A DNA stretch of 64,000 nucleotides from the NCBI GenBank assembly GCA_964484325.1, contig CAZAEE010000006.1:1-64000 (forward strand). Reading direction: 5' to 3'. The DNA comes from CAYLXX01 sp964484325. Its GTDB lineage: Bacteria > Patescibacteriota > Microgenomatia > UBA1406 > GWC2-37-13. The notes below the pieces were generated by a model. It made no database searches and was not told the DNA's origin. It saw nothing but the letters and a program-made list of their open reading frames with translations. A program made the translations under genes and the position numbers. Below, one piece after another: positions 16,945 to 24,150 of this stretch (positions within the stretch are counted from its first letter, which is position 1; every line of letters begins with the position of its first letter).

Positions 16945-17718
16945 ATGAATAATCAACAAAGAAGAGCAAAAGTCTTTAACGAAGATGCAGATTTATATGA
17001 AAAAATACGACCAGGTTATCCAAAAGAAGTATTTACTGACTTACAGAATTACACTAATCTTAACTCAAATTCAAATATCCTTGAGATTGGTTGTGGCACT
17101 GGACAGGCGACACATGATCTTTTAATGATTAGTAATCATATAACATGTGTAGAACCTGGAAAAGATCTTTTACAAATTGCCAGAAGAAAATTTCCTGAAC
17201 TTTCTTTTATAAATTCAAAATTTGAAGATCTTAAGACAAATAAATTATTCGATGTAATCTTTGCTGCAACTTCTTGGCATTGGGTAGATCCCCATGTTGG
17301 ATATGAAAAGGCATATAAACTTTTACAAAACACCGGTTATTTAGCTATACTGCGCAATTACCATTTAGAAACAGATCCCAAAGCATTTCACATGCAAACC
17401 CGTAATATTTACAATAAATACTCAAATAGAACTGTTGTTGATCTGAGCTCTCGTAAAATGATTGAAGAACAAGCAAACTCAATAGAAAATGAGTACTTTC
17501 ATATAATCAAACAAACTGAACACTCATGGCAACAAACTTATACCATTAACGAATATATTGCCTTAAGAAACACGTATTCTGATCATAGATTGATGAAAGA
17601 ATCTGAACGGCAAAAATTTGAACAAGAGTTAAAAGAAGTTGCAAATAAAGAATTTAAAGGTTTAGTTACAAAAAACTATATTGCTGTTCTTTTTATTGCT
17701 GATAAAAAACCAAGCTGA
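16945..17718 (+). CDS. class I SAM-dependent methyltransferase
   Basis: The 257-residue protein carries the Rossmann-like SAM-binding motif I as ILEIGCGTGQAT (about residues 45-56), an acidic residue after strand 2 (CVEPG) and the post-motif ATSWHWVDP of the methyltransferase-11/UbiE-like group. Proteins with the SWHW(V)DP motif resemble trans-aconitate-type and other small-molecule methyltransferases, but the substrate is unknown. It is preceded by TATACT (16933-16938), 6 nt before the ATG. Codon and base use look AT-richer than in the housekeeping genes. The tRNA-Lys gene lies downstream on the other strand. Confidence 0.8.
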   Translation: MNNQQRRAKVFNEDADLYEKIRPGYPKEVFTDLQNYTNLNSNSNILEIGCGTGQATHDLLMISNHITCVEPGKDLLQIARRKFPELSFINSKFEDLKTNKLFDVIFAATSWHWVDPHVGYEKAYKLLQNTGYLAILRNYHLETDPKAFHMQTRNIYNKYSNRTVVDLSSRKMIEEQANSIENEYFHIIKQTEHSWQQTYTINEYIALRNTYSDHRLMKESERQKFEQELKEVANKEFKGLVTKNYIAVLFIADKKPS

Positions 17719-17742
17719 ACATAATATACTATAGGACTTATG

Positions 17743-17815
17743 TGAGCTCGGTGGGACTCGAACCCACAACCAACTCCTTAAGAGGGAGCTGCTCTACCAA
17801 TTGAGCTACGAACCC
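17743..17815 (-). tRNA. tRNA-Lys (anticodon CTT)
   Basis: The minus strand folds into a full 73-nt cloverleaf: acceptor GGGTTCG/CGAGCTC with wobbles, D-arm GCTC/GAGC, anticodon loop CTCTTAA giving anticodon CTT, and T-arm GTGGG-TTCGAGT-CCCAC. The 3' CCA is not encoded. Confidence 0.93.
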
Positions 17816-17840
17816 GATACATTATTATACCATTCTAACC

Positions 17841-19577
17841 TCAAGGGGTTGGTGTCGGAGTTGGATTATTAGGCAGTGAGCCGTCGCAGTAGCGCTCAAG
17901 ATTGGGAACAGGTACTGATTGACCATATTCAGCTTTTACCTTGTTAAAATCATTGATATCTACCGCCCCATTACACTCAATATCGGCACAGGGCACAGTT
18001 GGCGTCGGAAACGGTGGCTGAATAATTGATGAGCAAGCTTGGCCAAACTGAGCCTTAACTAGATTATAATCTTGAATTGTTATAACTCCATTTCGATTAA
18101 TATCAGCTCTGTTACGAGTATACGTTGGTGTCGGGGTGAATATTGGCGTCACTGAAGGTGGCGGCGGGCGCGTCGGAGTAGGAGTCGGAGTACTCACACC
18201 AGGTAATGGTATAGCACCTTGTGTGTAATAGTTACCGACATTAAGCCGAATATAACCACCATCGTCATCAGCATATGGTGGAGTTAATACTGCTGCAACC
18301 CCCATTGGATTGTTTGTCGGACCTGGTACTGGTGTTAAATTACCCAGTCCATCTGATCGATAATCCCAGTAATGAGTCTGACTACCTACCCCTGCGCCCC
18401 ACATGATGGCCATCAGTCCAACATTAGCCCATTCTTGGATATGTTGCCTCCCATTGGTTGAGTTAAGAAAATACTCAGTTCTGTTATCTTGGTAGTGCCC
18501 ATTGGTATTGTTTTCAGTTGTGTATACCCGGTTGCCGTTTGGCACCTGCCACATGATGGCTCGTTTCTGAGTACCGTTGATAATGGTACCTAACCACCCT
18601 CGAAAAGTACTAAACTTAGGCTCTCGACTGTCGTCATTCCACCAATACCGGTTACTTCCTTGAGTTAATAGGTAATACGAAGCATCGCGATCTAAAGGAT
18701 CCATGGCTACCAAGTTCCAACCCGCACCAAACGTATTAAAGTATGTTACTACCCGATTAGCCTCATCAGTCGCGTTACAGTACCCGTCTCGTAAACAAAG
18801 TGTCATATCAACACCGGTGCCCCACATGGATATAGTTAAGGCTAAAGTTGTATTAGGCGCATATAAATCTCTTAAATGGGCTAGTCCTTCATGAAACCCC
18901 CGGTAATTATTTTCTATAAGAGGACTTTGAAACTCGGGCATGCCGCTTGAGGCGACTGCGGCAGTTTGGGCGACGGCGTTATCACCGCCGTTTGTGTTTT
19001 GTTGCATATGTCCCTCGCCATCTGGTTCAAGGATGACGATCGCATGACGACTCGTGCCACCAATCTGCTGCATCAGGTACTTGAATTCATCATAGTAGGT
19101 TCTCATCTTCGTCGTATCGTTAATACTTAATGCTGGATCTTCAGTGTCTGTGGTACAGATTCCATTTGAAGCATTCAACGAGCAGAACCGGTAGAGAGTA
19201 AATGCGGGAACCATGCTCGTTGGAGTCTGATTGATATAGCTTGAGACGTAGTTTGCCCCGTAACCATTAATCCAATCACCAGCCATATACTGGTACCGGT
19301 AGTTATACGGCACACCAGCATGCATATCCGATAACGTCCCGTTAAAAAGGCCAAAACCGAAAACTCCTGGTAATCCCGGTGGTACCGGTGGCAAAGGAGG
19401 CGGAGTTGGCGTAGCAGTTAAAAGAGCCACTGCCCGTGTTGACTGGTTGTACGACTGATTTTTCTGAAGCGTAAATGTTAAAATAGCTATCGCAAGAACC
19501 AATAATAAAAACCCGGCAAGTGCTAGTGTAGTGGGGCGTTTATTAGGACTCGATTGAGAACTTGAAGAAAGCGGCAT
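17841..19577 (-). CDS. anchored dockerin protein with a putative TIM-barrel hydrolase domain
   Basis: The 578-residue protein has an N-terminal anchor (about residues 15-37), a linker with QSTRAVALL and Pro-rich sequence, and a ~380-residue domain starting near FGFGLFNG. That domain has features of a TIM-barrel glycosidase: VILEPDGEGHM (a strand ending in acidic residues), LALTISMWGTG, NLVAMDPLDRD and a Trp-rich C-terminal part. I cannot place it in a family. Two dockerin-type calcium repeats follow, ADINRNGVITIQDYNLVKA and CADIECNGAVDINDFNKVK, separated by a linker. Its own TTGACA/TATCGT promoter sits 6 nt before the ATG. It is likely an extracellular polysaccharide-acting enzyme, given the neighbouring cellulases. 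Confidence 0.7.
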   Translation of the reverse strand: MPLSSSSQSSPNKRPTTLALAGFLLLVLAIAILTFTLQKNQSYNQSTRAVALLTATPTPPPLPPVPPGLPGVFGFGLFNGTLSDMHAGVPYNYRYQYMAGDWINGYGANYVSSYINQTPTSMVPAFTLYRFCSLNASNGICTTDTEDPALSINDTTKMRTYYDEFKYLMQQIGGTSRHAIVILEPDGEGHMQQNTNGGDNAVAQTAAVASSGMPEFQSPLIENNYRGFHEGLAHLRDLYAPNTTLALTISMWGTGVDMTLCLRDGYCNATDEANRVVTYFNTFGAGWNLVAMDPLDRDASYYLLTQGSNRYWWNDDSREPKFSTFRGWLGTIINGTQKRAIMWQVPNGNRVYTTENNTNGHYQDNRTEYFLNSTNGRQHIQEWANVGLMAIMWGAGVGSQTHYWDYRSDGLGNLTPVPGPTNNPMGVAAVLTPPYADDDGGYIRLNVGNYYTQGAIPLPGVSTPTPTPTRPPPPSVTPIFTPTPTYTRNRADINRNGVITIQDYNLVKAQFGQACSSIIQPPFPTPTVPCADIECNGAVDINDFNKVKAEYGQSVPVPNLERYCDGSLPNNPTPTPTP

Positions 19578-19583
19578 ATATAT

Positions 19584-19612
19584 ACGATAAAGTGCCGATA
19601 GAGGTTTGTCAA
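19584..19612 (-). promoter_or_regulatory. promoter of the gene at 19577 (leaderless type)
   Basis: On the minus strand: TTGACA (19607-19612), 17 bp, TATCGT (19584-19589), then 6 nt to the ATG. Confidence 0.7.
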
Positions 19613-19627
19613 GCTAAATTTAGTATG

Positions 19628-19699
19628 CGTCCCTAGAGGGAATCGAACCCCCATCACTGGTTCCGAAGACCAGTGCTTTATCCGTTAAGCTATAGGGAC
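19628..19699 (-). tRNA. tRNA-Arg (anticodon TCG)
   Basis: A 72-nt cloverleaf on the minus strand: acceptor GTCCCTA/TAGGGAC, D-arm GCTT/AAGC, anticodon loop CTTCGGA giving TCG, T-loop TTCGATT, discriminator G. CCA is not encoded. Confidence 0.93.
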
Positions 19700-19738
19700 A
19701 GTCCCTCAGTTGTAAGCTTTTTATATTATACTATAGCC

Positions 19739-20284
19739 ATGTTGCAGATTATTTTGTACTTCCTGGCAATTCTGCTTGAAATGACTTTTTTCATTGGTTT
19801 TACAATTTATATGATATCTCTGATTTACTCAAGCATTAAAGGCTCACCGTACGTGCCTACCAAACGAAAACAGATCGAGCTTATTCTAAAAGAGGCTTAT
19901 CTTAAAAAAAACCAGTTTCTTATCGAGATTGGCTCAGGCGACGGTCGTTTTGTCACGGCTGCTGCAAAACTCTATGGCGTGAAAGCGCTCGGTATAGACA
20001 TTAATCCTGTTCTTACCAAGTTTGCCCGTTTTAAAACCCGCCTTGCCGGAGTGAAACAGGTCCAGTTTAAAACCGCCAACATGCTGGCCGAAGATCTTTC
20101 CAAAGCCGATGTACTCTATATTTTTCTGATGCCTGATTTAATCCTAAAATTACAGCCACAAATAATGCATCTTAAAAAAAATACCCTGGTCATATCTCAT
20201 GGTTTCCGTGTACCGTACCTTGAAAAAAAGAAAGTAAAAACTATCGAAAACAAGCCCTTCCCAACCTATTTTTATAAAAAATAA
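19739..20284 (+). CDS. membrane-anchored SAM-dependent methyltransferase
   Basis: The 181-residue protein starts with a hydrophobic segment (about residues 2-30) and then a short class I methyltransferase domain: LIEIGSGDGRFV (motif I, about 60-71), ALGIDINP (motif II) and VLYIFLMPDLI (motif IV). The anchor plus compact domain resembles the FAM173/ATPSCKMT-like group of protein-lysine methyltransferases, but this is tentative. The start at 19739 follows a TATACT (19727-19732) by 6 nt; the longer in-frame start at 19673 would run into the tRNA-Arg gene. It is followed 5 nt later by a small gene. Confidence 0.75.
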   Translation: MLQIILYFLAILLEMTFFIGFTIYMISLIYSSIKGSPYVPTKRKQIELILKEAYLKKNQFLIEIGSGDGRFVTAAAKLYGVKALGIDINPVLTKFARFKTRLAGVKQVQFKTANMLAEDLSKADVLYIFLMPDLILKLQPQIMHLKKNTLVISHGFRVPYLEKKKVKTIENKPFPTYFYKK

Positions 20285-20289
20285 AAAAT

Positions 20290-20640
20290 ATGAGCCACCA
20301 ATCACCAGAAAACTATCAAACTCTTTATCAAATTAACATTAAAGAAGATTGTAACTTCAAGGATATCGCATGGTTAGTCTTAAACGCCCGCGCAATTTTC
20401 ACCAAGCAATCGTTGCTTTTTGAAGGTCGGCTTGAGGATTTAAAAAAATGTAGTACCACTTGCAATCCGGTTCTCGATGAGGAATTTGGTTTACAACTTA
20501 AGTGGGACTGGAACCATAATTCAGACAATGTTTCAATTATCCCAGCTGGCACTGTTTTATCTTTTCAATCAGATAAATCTCCTCCTGCAAAAGTTGTTGA
20601 AGCCTTTCAAATTGTGCTAAAACATAAGTTCAATTATTGA
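20290..20640 (+). CDS. hypothetical protein
   Basis: The 116-residue soluble protein is not recognised. It has no signal peptide or membrane segment. It contains three cysteines (two as CSTTC, residues 56-60), a WDWNHN patch and mixed beta/alpha predicted character. It is spaced only 5 nt from the methyltransferase gene and is probably translated from the same mRNA. The next gene's -35 box overlaps its last codons. Confidence 0.6.
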   Translation: MSHQSPENYQTLYQINIKEDCNFKDIAWLVLNARAIFTKQSLLFEGRLEDLKKCSTTCNPVLDEEFGLQLKWDWNHNSDNVSIIPAGTVLSFQSDKSPPAKVVEAFQIVLKHKFNY

Positions 20641-20665
20641 CAAGTCTGCGGATTTTACCTATAGT
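20637..20665 (+). promoter_or_regulatory. promoter of the gene at 20672 (clearest leaderless example)
   Basis: A perfect TTGACA (20637-20642), a 17-bp spacer and TATAGT (20660-20665) are followed after 6 nt by ATG at 20672. Transcription should start on the start codon itself. Confidence 0.75.
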
Positions 20666-20671
20666 GTATAT

Positions 20672-21262
20672 ATGCGTACGAAAGTCGTCCTTTTCGGTAT
20701 TCCTTTTTTGATCCTCGTCTTTTTGAATATTCTTCTGGCAAGCAAACTTCTTCTTAAGCAACATATGCTCTTTCAAACGAAGCAGATTTTTAACGAGATC
20801 GAACAGGGGGGCTATATCGCCAAAGCGTTTCCGTCATCACCTCTTGTTTTGGGTACTTATGATTCAAAAATCGAGAAAGTAGATGGTCGGGCAGCCAATC
20901 TGAAAAATTTTTTTCGTAAGTATAACTCACCTCTTTATGACTTTGCCGATAAAATCGTTGAAATTTCCGATACCTACGGCTTCGATTACCGGCTATTACC
21001 GGCAATTGCTATGCAGGAGTCAAATTTATGCTTGAAAATCCCGGATAACTCTTTCAATTGTTGGGGGTGGGGGATCTATGGCGACAACGTCACTCGGTTT
21101 AGCTCATACAACGAAGCAATCGAACAAGTCAGCCAAGGGATAAAAGAAAACTATTTAGACAAAGGACTCGTGACAGCCAGTCAGATCATGAAAGTTTACA
21201 CGCCCTCATCAAATGGCAGCTGGGCTCACGGAGTCAACGTCTTTCTTCAAGCGCTTGAGTAA
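20672..21262 (+). CDS. exported lytic-transglycosylase/glucosaminidase-like protein
   Basis: The 196-residue protein has an N-terminal hydrophobic segment (about 4-27) and a C-terminal lysozyme-like domain. The helix LLPAIAMQESNLC (about residues 109-121) places a Glu where SLT/glucosaminidase folds have the catalytic acid, followed by the Trp/Gly-rich NCWGWGIYG, the FSSYNEAIEQVSQGIKENYL helix and a WAHGVNVFLQAL ending. It should cleave peptidoglycan glycan strands outside the membrane. The gene at 23319 encodes a paralog with the same order of motifs. It has a strong leaderless promoter. Confidence 0.72.
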   Translation: MRTKVVLFGIPFLILVFLNILLASKLLLKQHMLFQTKQIFNEIEQGGYIAKAFPSSPLVLGTYDSKIEKVDGRAANLKNFFRKYNSPLYDFADKIVEISDTYGFDYRLLPAIAMQESNLCLKIPDNSFNCWGWGIYGDNVTRFSSYNEAIEQVSQGIKENYLDKGLVTASQIMKVYTPSSNGSWAHGVNVFLQALE

Positions 21263-21263
21263 C

Positions 21264-21815
21264 TTAAAACTCTAAAAAGGGGAGTGAGTCAATAATGACT
21301 GGATCTTTTCCTGGCCGGTCAATGTGAATATATGACCCTTCCTGAAGAAGTAATTTAGTACTCTCATGGCCGATGCTAAACGCATGGGGGATCACCTCGC
21401 TAGCGTGCAAATGAGGATCTATCTGTTGAGCTAAGCATTCCAACTGACTATACGTGTAAACATCAACAAGCAATGAATCACAGTAATCTTTGTCTGATGC
21501 GTGCATTTCAGCTCGTTTAATCAACGGTCTAAAATCATTTAAAGTAAATTTCTTAATAGTGTTATATAGTTCTTCCTCTTTCTGAACAGAGTAAGCCTGG
21601 GCACCTTCTTCATTTAAGTGAGACATTAGCCTATAAGCAAGGGAAAAATACCCTCTGCTCAGAGTCTGGGGAGGGATATCAAAATCAGCGGCTAACTGAA
21701 AAAACTCTTGCAGTTGTTGTTTCTCAAGATGCGACTCGACACCGTACATAAACTCCCTGTTGTGTTTGTGATGCATTTTAGGGAGATGTTCTCGGACAGA
21801 CTCGGTGATGTTCAT
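21264..21815 (-). CDS. hypothetical protein
   Basis: The 183-residue protein is soluble, helix-rich and His/Gln-rich. It lacks a signal peptide. No known motif is seen. It begins the downstream part of a minus-strand run that includes trigger factor, and lies 5 nt after the gene at 21821, so it is probably in that operon. Its stop codon is 1 nt from the convergent transglycosylase gene. Confidence 0.6.
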   Translation of the reverse strand: MNITESVREHLPKMHHKHNREFMYGVESHLEKQQLQEFFQLAADFDIPPQTLSRGYFSLAYRLMSHLNEEGAQAYSVQKEEELYNTIKKFTLNDFRPLIKRAEMHASDKDYCDSLLVDVYTYSQLECLAQQIDPHLHASEVIPHAFSIGHESTKLLLQEGSYIHIDRPGKDPVIIDSLPFLEF

Positions 21816-21820
21816 AAAAA

Positions 21821-22435
21821 TTACTGCACGGAGCGTGCGTTGGAAAGCTCTTGGGATAGGGAATACTGAGTACCCTTTTTCTTAGATAAAGCAGCAAATA
21901 ATGACCCGCGTTTTTTCTTTTTTGACTGCATGGCTTCAAGCCATGTGTTTGACTCGCTAATCTTCGCTTTCAAAGTGCGAAGAAGTGACAAGACAACCTC
22001 CAGGAAACGGATGTGGTAAATACCTGGTTTTTCAGGTAACTCCTGAATCGTCAGATTTTCGATATCTTTCACTTCATCAATCAAGGTTTTGTGCGCGTCT
22101 TTGATAAGCTTAATCTCGCGTCTAATTTGTTCAGTTAGTTCTTTTATTGTGTGGATTTCCTCACTTTCACGCTTGTCAAAGAGCGTTTTATACTCATTGT
22201 GGTGAAACGGGATCTGAGGTTTGGCTTCGGCTGTCTCTTCATGATCAGTGTGTTCGGATTTGTTAAAACCAAAAAACGGTTCAAACATATCAGTCGCTAC
22301 GCCAGCACCAATCCCTTTTATAGCGTCAAAGCCGCCGCGCATGGTGGTTGAACCCAGTTCTTGGAACGATTCTAACGGGTTTTTTTGAAGGGGGAGCGAT
22401 GACTTTTTCGTGCCTACAGCACCTTTGGAATTCAT
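21821..22435 (-). CDS. conserved CPR protein, DUF5660-like
   Basis: The 204-residue protein has a low-complexity N-terminus, a central charged helical region (about residues 80-125, likely coiled coil) and a C-terminal part with PGIYHIRFLEVVLSLLR, NTWLEAMQSKKKK and a KKGTQYSLSQE ending. This order resembles what I remember of DUF5660, a family largely restricted to Candidate Phyla Radiation genomes; the assignment is from memory. Its role is unknown. It follows trigger factor by 12 nt on the same strand, which suggests co-expression. Confidence 0.6.
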   Translation of the reverse strand: MNSKGAVGTKKSSLPLQKNPLESFQELGSTTMRGGFDAIKGIGAGVATDMFEPFFGFNKSEHTDHEETAEAKPQIPFHHNEYKTLFDKRESEEIHTIKELTEQIRREIKLIKDAHKTLIDEVKDIENLTIQELPEKPGIYHIRFLEVVLSLLRTLKAKISESNTWLEAMQSKKKKRGSLFAALSKKKGTQYSLSQELSNARSVQ

Positions 22436-22447
22436 ATCTCTATTATA

Positions 22448-23317
22448 CTACAGGCCTATTAAATAATCAAGCGTCTTCTGCTTCCTTAAAACGCTTGCAT
22501 ACAGGTAGGCGTTGGCCTGGGCAGCCTGCCGTTCTTTCTCGTCTTGTATTGTTGAAAAAAGTTTATCAATATCAGCTTGTTCAACTTTTATCCCCGCCTG
22601 GTCAGCAATCTCAGCCAGAATAAACTCAAGCTTGTACGTATCTTCAATCTCTCGTTTGAAGCGTGCTTTGAGCTCGTCCATGGTTAGATTTTTTGACTTC
22701 AGATACGACTCGGTCGTGAGGCCGATCTTCTGAACATCGTCAACCAGCTGGCTCAATCGTCGGTTCAGCTCTTCCTCAATAATAAGATCGGAAACCTCAA
22801 TGCCTGTTTCCTTAATCAGAGCTTCCAAAACCTGATTTAGTAGCTTCTGTTTATCTTCGTTCTTAGCTTCTTCAGAAGGCTCCTTGTCTTTGCCGGGAAT
22901 CCAGATGTCGGTTTTCTTGGCATCCGCCTTGACTTTGGCGATGATTTCCTTATGGTTTTTGACGTCTACAGCGGGTTTTAAGGCCACGTGGATCTTAAAC
23001 TCCCAGTCTTCCCCCTCTTTGGCTTGTGTGAGCTCAATTTTCGGTGAAATAATCGGCTGCAAGCTCTCTTTTTTAACTATTTCCTCATAGAGGCGGGGAA
23101 GCAAGGTTTTCAGCATCTCAGAGTAGATAGCATCGCTTTTGAGATGTTTCTGAGCCATGTCTTTGGGAGCTTTGCCTTTACGGAAACCTTTTAGTTCAAG
23201 CTGACCGTGTAGCTTTTCAAAAGCTTTGGCAGACTCAGCTATGATATCTTCCTTAGGCACAGTGACTGTAATCTCAACGGTGTTTTTAGGCAGGTGCTTG
23301 AGGCTGTGTGAGGTCAT
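22448..23317 (-). CDS. tig: trigger factor lacking the PPIase domain
   Basis: Trigger factor binds the ribosome exit tunnel and shields nascent chains. The 289-residue protein keeps the N-terminal ribosome-binding domain, with the signature LKGFRKGKAP (about residues 39-48), and a C-terminal helical chaperone domain (about 155-289). The usual ~430-residue protein has an FKBP-type peptidyl-prolyl isomerase domain between them; here only a short charged linker (around 120-155) occupies that place. The chaperone function can be kept without the PPIase domain in known mutants. It lies 1 nt downstream of the transglycosylase-like gene and may be co-transcribed. Confidence 0.85.
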   Translation of the reverse strand: MTSHSLKHLPKNTVEITVTVPKEDIIAESAKAFEKLHGQLELKGFRKGKAPKDMAQKHLKSDAIYSEMLKTLLPRLYEEIVKKESLQPIISPKIELTQAKEGEDWEFKIHVALKPAVDVKNHKEIIAKVKADAKKTDIWIPGKDKEPSEEAKNEDKQKLLNQVLEALIKETGIEVSDLIIEEELNRRLSQLVDDVQKIGLTTESYLKSKNLTMDELKARFKREIEDTYKLEFILAEIADQAGIKVEQADIDKLFSTIQDEKERQAAQANAYLYASVLRKQKTLDYLIGL

Positions 23318-23318
23318 T

Positions 23319-23879
23319 TTACAATTCTACACCATTTTGTTTAAATAACAATTTGGTTTTGTCTTCCTCAGCCCTAAACTGACTGATAAAAAAATTCACG
23401 CGCACAGCCCAGGTTGGGCTTTCTGAATACATAGGAGCAATACCCTCAATTCCCAGCGCACCGCGATTTAAATAGTTCTCACGAAGACCCTTAGCCACCG
23501 TAAAGGTAGCCTGATCCCAGGACTTAAAGTAAATAAAGCCACGACCCCAACCATAGGGATTATACGTACCCGGTAAAACAGCTTTTCCAAAAGTAGACTC
23601 AAGTCCAGCAATAGATGGCAACCAGTAACAGTCCAGGCTATAGGTGGTACAGGCGTCGATAAAAGCATCAACTGAGACGCTCATTGGAGAGCCATAGCGG
23701 GTAAGCACGTTTTTAATCACGCGCTTCTGGATACCCAAGGCAAGGGGGTTTTTTGTAGGATCGCTTGAGACCGGTTGGACCAGGCGAGCAGACAGCCCAG
23801 CTACTTCGTCAGCACGGACCACCCCTGGTGTAACACCGATAATCAAGGCAAAAATCAGAGAAAACATTATTTTTTTCAT
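23319..23879 (-). CDS. secreted lytic-transglycosylase/glucosaminidase-like protein
   Basis: The 186-residue protein begins with a typical signal peptide ending near VVRADE (about residue 25). The domain holds WLPSIAGLESTFGK (about residues 82-95), with a Glu in the position of the catalytic acid, then YNPYGWGRGFIYF, a SWDQATFTVAKGLRENYL helix and WAVRVNFFISQF, the same order as in the 20672 protein. It should act on peptidoglycan outside the cell. Unlike most genes here it has a ~50-nt leader containing a terminator-like hairpin, so expression may be conditional. Confidence 0.72.
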   Translation of the reverse strand: MKKIMFSLIFALIIGVTPGVVRADEVAGLSARLVQPVSSDPTKNPLALGIQKRVIKNVLTRYGSPMSVSVDAFIDACTTYSLDCYWLPSIAGLESTFGKAVLPGTYNPYGWGRGFIYFKSWDQATFTVAKGLRENYLNRGALGIEGIAPMYSESPTWAVRVNFFISQFRAEEDKTKLLFKQNGVEL

Positions 23880-23881
23880 AT

Positions 23882-23929
23882 AAAAAAAATCCTAAAGCTC
23901 TTCCAACTTGCGTGAAAAAACCTTAGGAT
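23882..23929 (-). terminator. intrinsic terminator in the mRNA leader (possible attenuator)
   Basis: On the minus strand ATCCTAA (23929-23923) and TTAGGAT (23895-23889) form a stem, followed directly by a run of T (about 23888-23882) ending 2-3 nt before the ATG at 23879. The loop contains CGCAAG, which could form a GCAA tetraloop. Transcripts from the strong promoter at 23939 must pass it to reach the gene. Confidence 0.6.
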
Positions 23930-23938
23930 CTGAATGAC

Positions 23939-23967
23939 ATTATAGCATCATATCTCCCCCTTGTCAA
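23939..23967 (-). promoter_or_regulatory. full-consensus promoter of the 23879 gene
   Basis: On the minus strand: TTGACA (23962-23967), exactly 17 bp, TATAAT (23939-23944). The predicted start near 23932 leaves a ~53-nt leader with a terminator hairpin. Confidence 0.75.
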
Positions 23968-24020
23968 GGGGTAAAACCATAGTCCTTATAGTATGAGGTG
24001 TGTGTAGTAGATATGCGTCA

Positions 24021-24090
24021 ATTGAGCCTGATACGTATCTGGAAACTGAGATTAGCTAGGCACGAATCGTGGCCAGATAGCTCAATCAGG
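24021..24090 (+). promoter_or_regulatory. structured 5' leader with alternative pairings
   Basis: Upstream of the M64-type protease gene, ATTGAGC (24021-24027) pairs with GCTCAAT (24080-24086) and TATCTGG (24036-24042) with CCAGATA (24073-24079). CACGA/TCGTG (24061-24071) forms an inner hairpin. CCTGAT (24027-24032) can instead pair with ATCAGG (24085-24090), which competes with the first helix. This resembles a switching leader, but no known riboswitch core is seen. Confidence 0.4.
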
Positions 24091-24150
24091 AAAAATTAGT
24101 CTCTTGATTTTTAGACGAAATTGGCGTTAAATAAGGTAAAAAGGATACAT

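Noticed and set aside
24071..24090. 5' half of a tRNA gene
   Set aside because: The D-arm lacks its 3' strand and no anticodon or T-arm follows; kept only as an alternative for the structured leader.
24000..24150. Known riboswitch (TPP, SAM, cobalamin, c-di-GMP) in the protease leader
   Set aside because: None of the conserved core sequences of these classes could be found.
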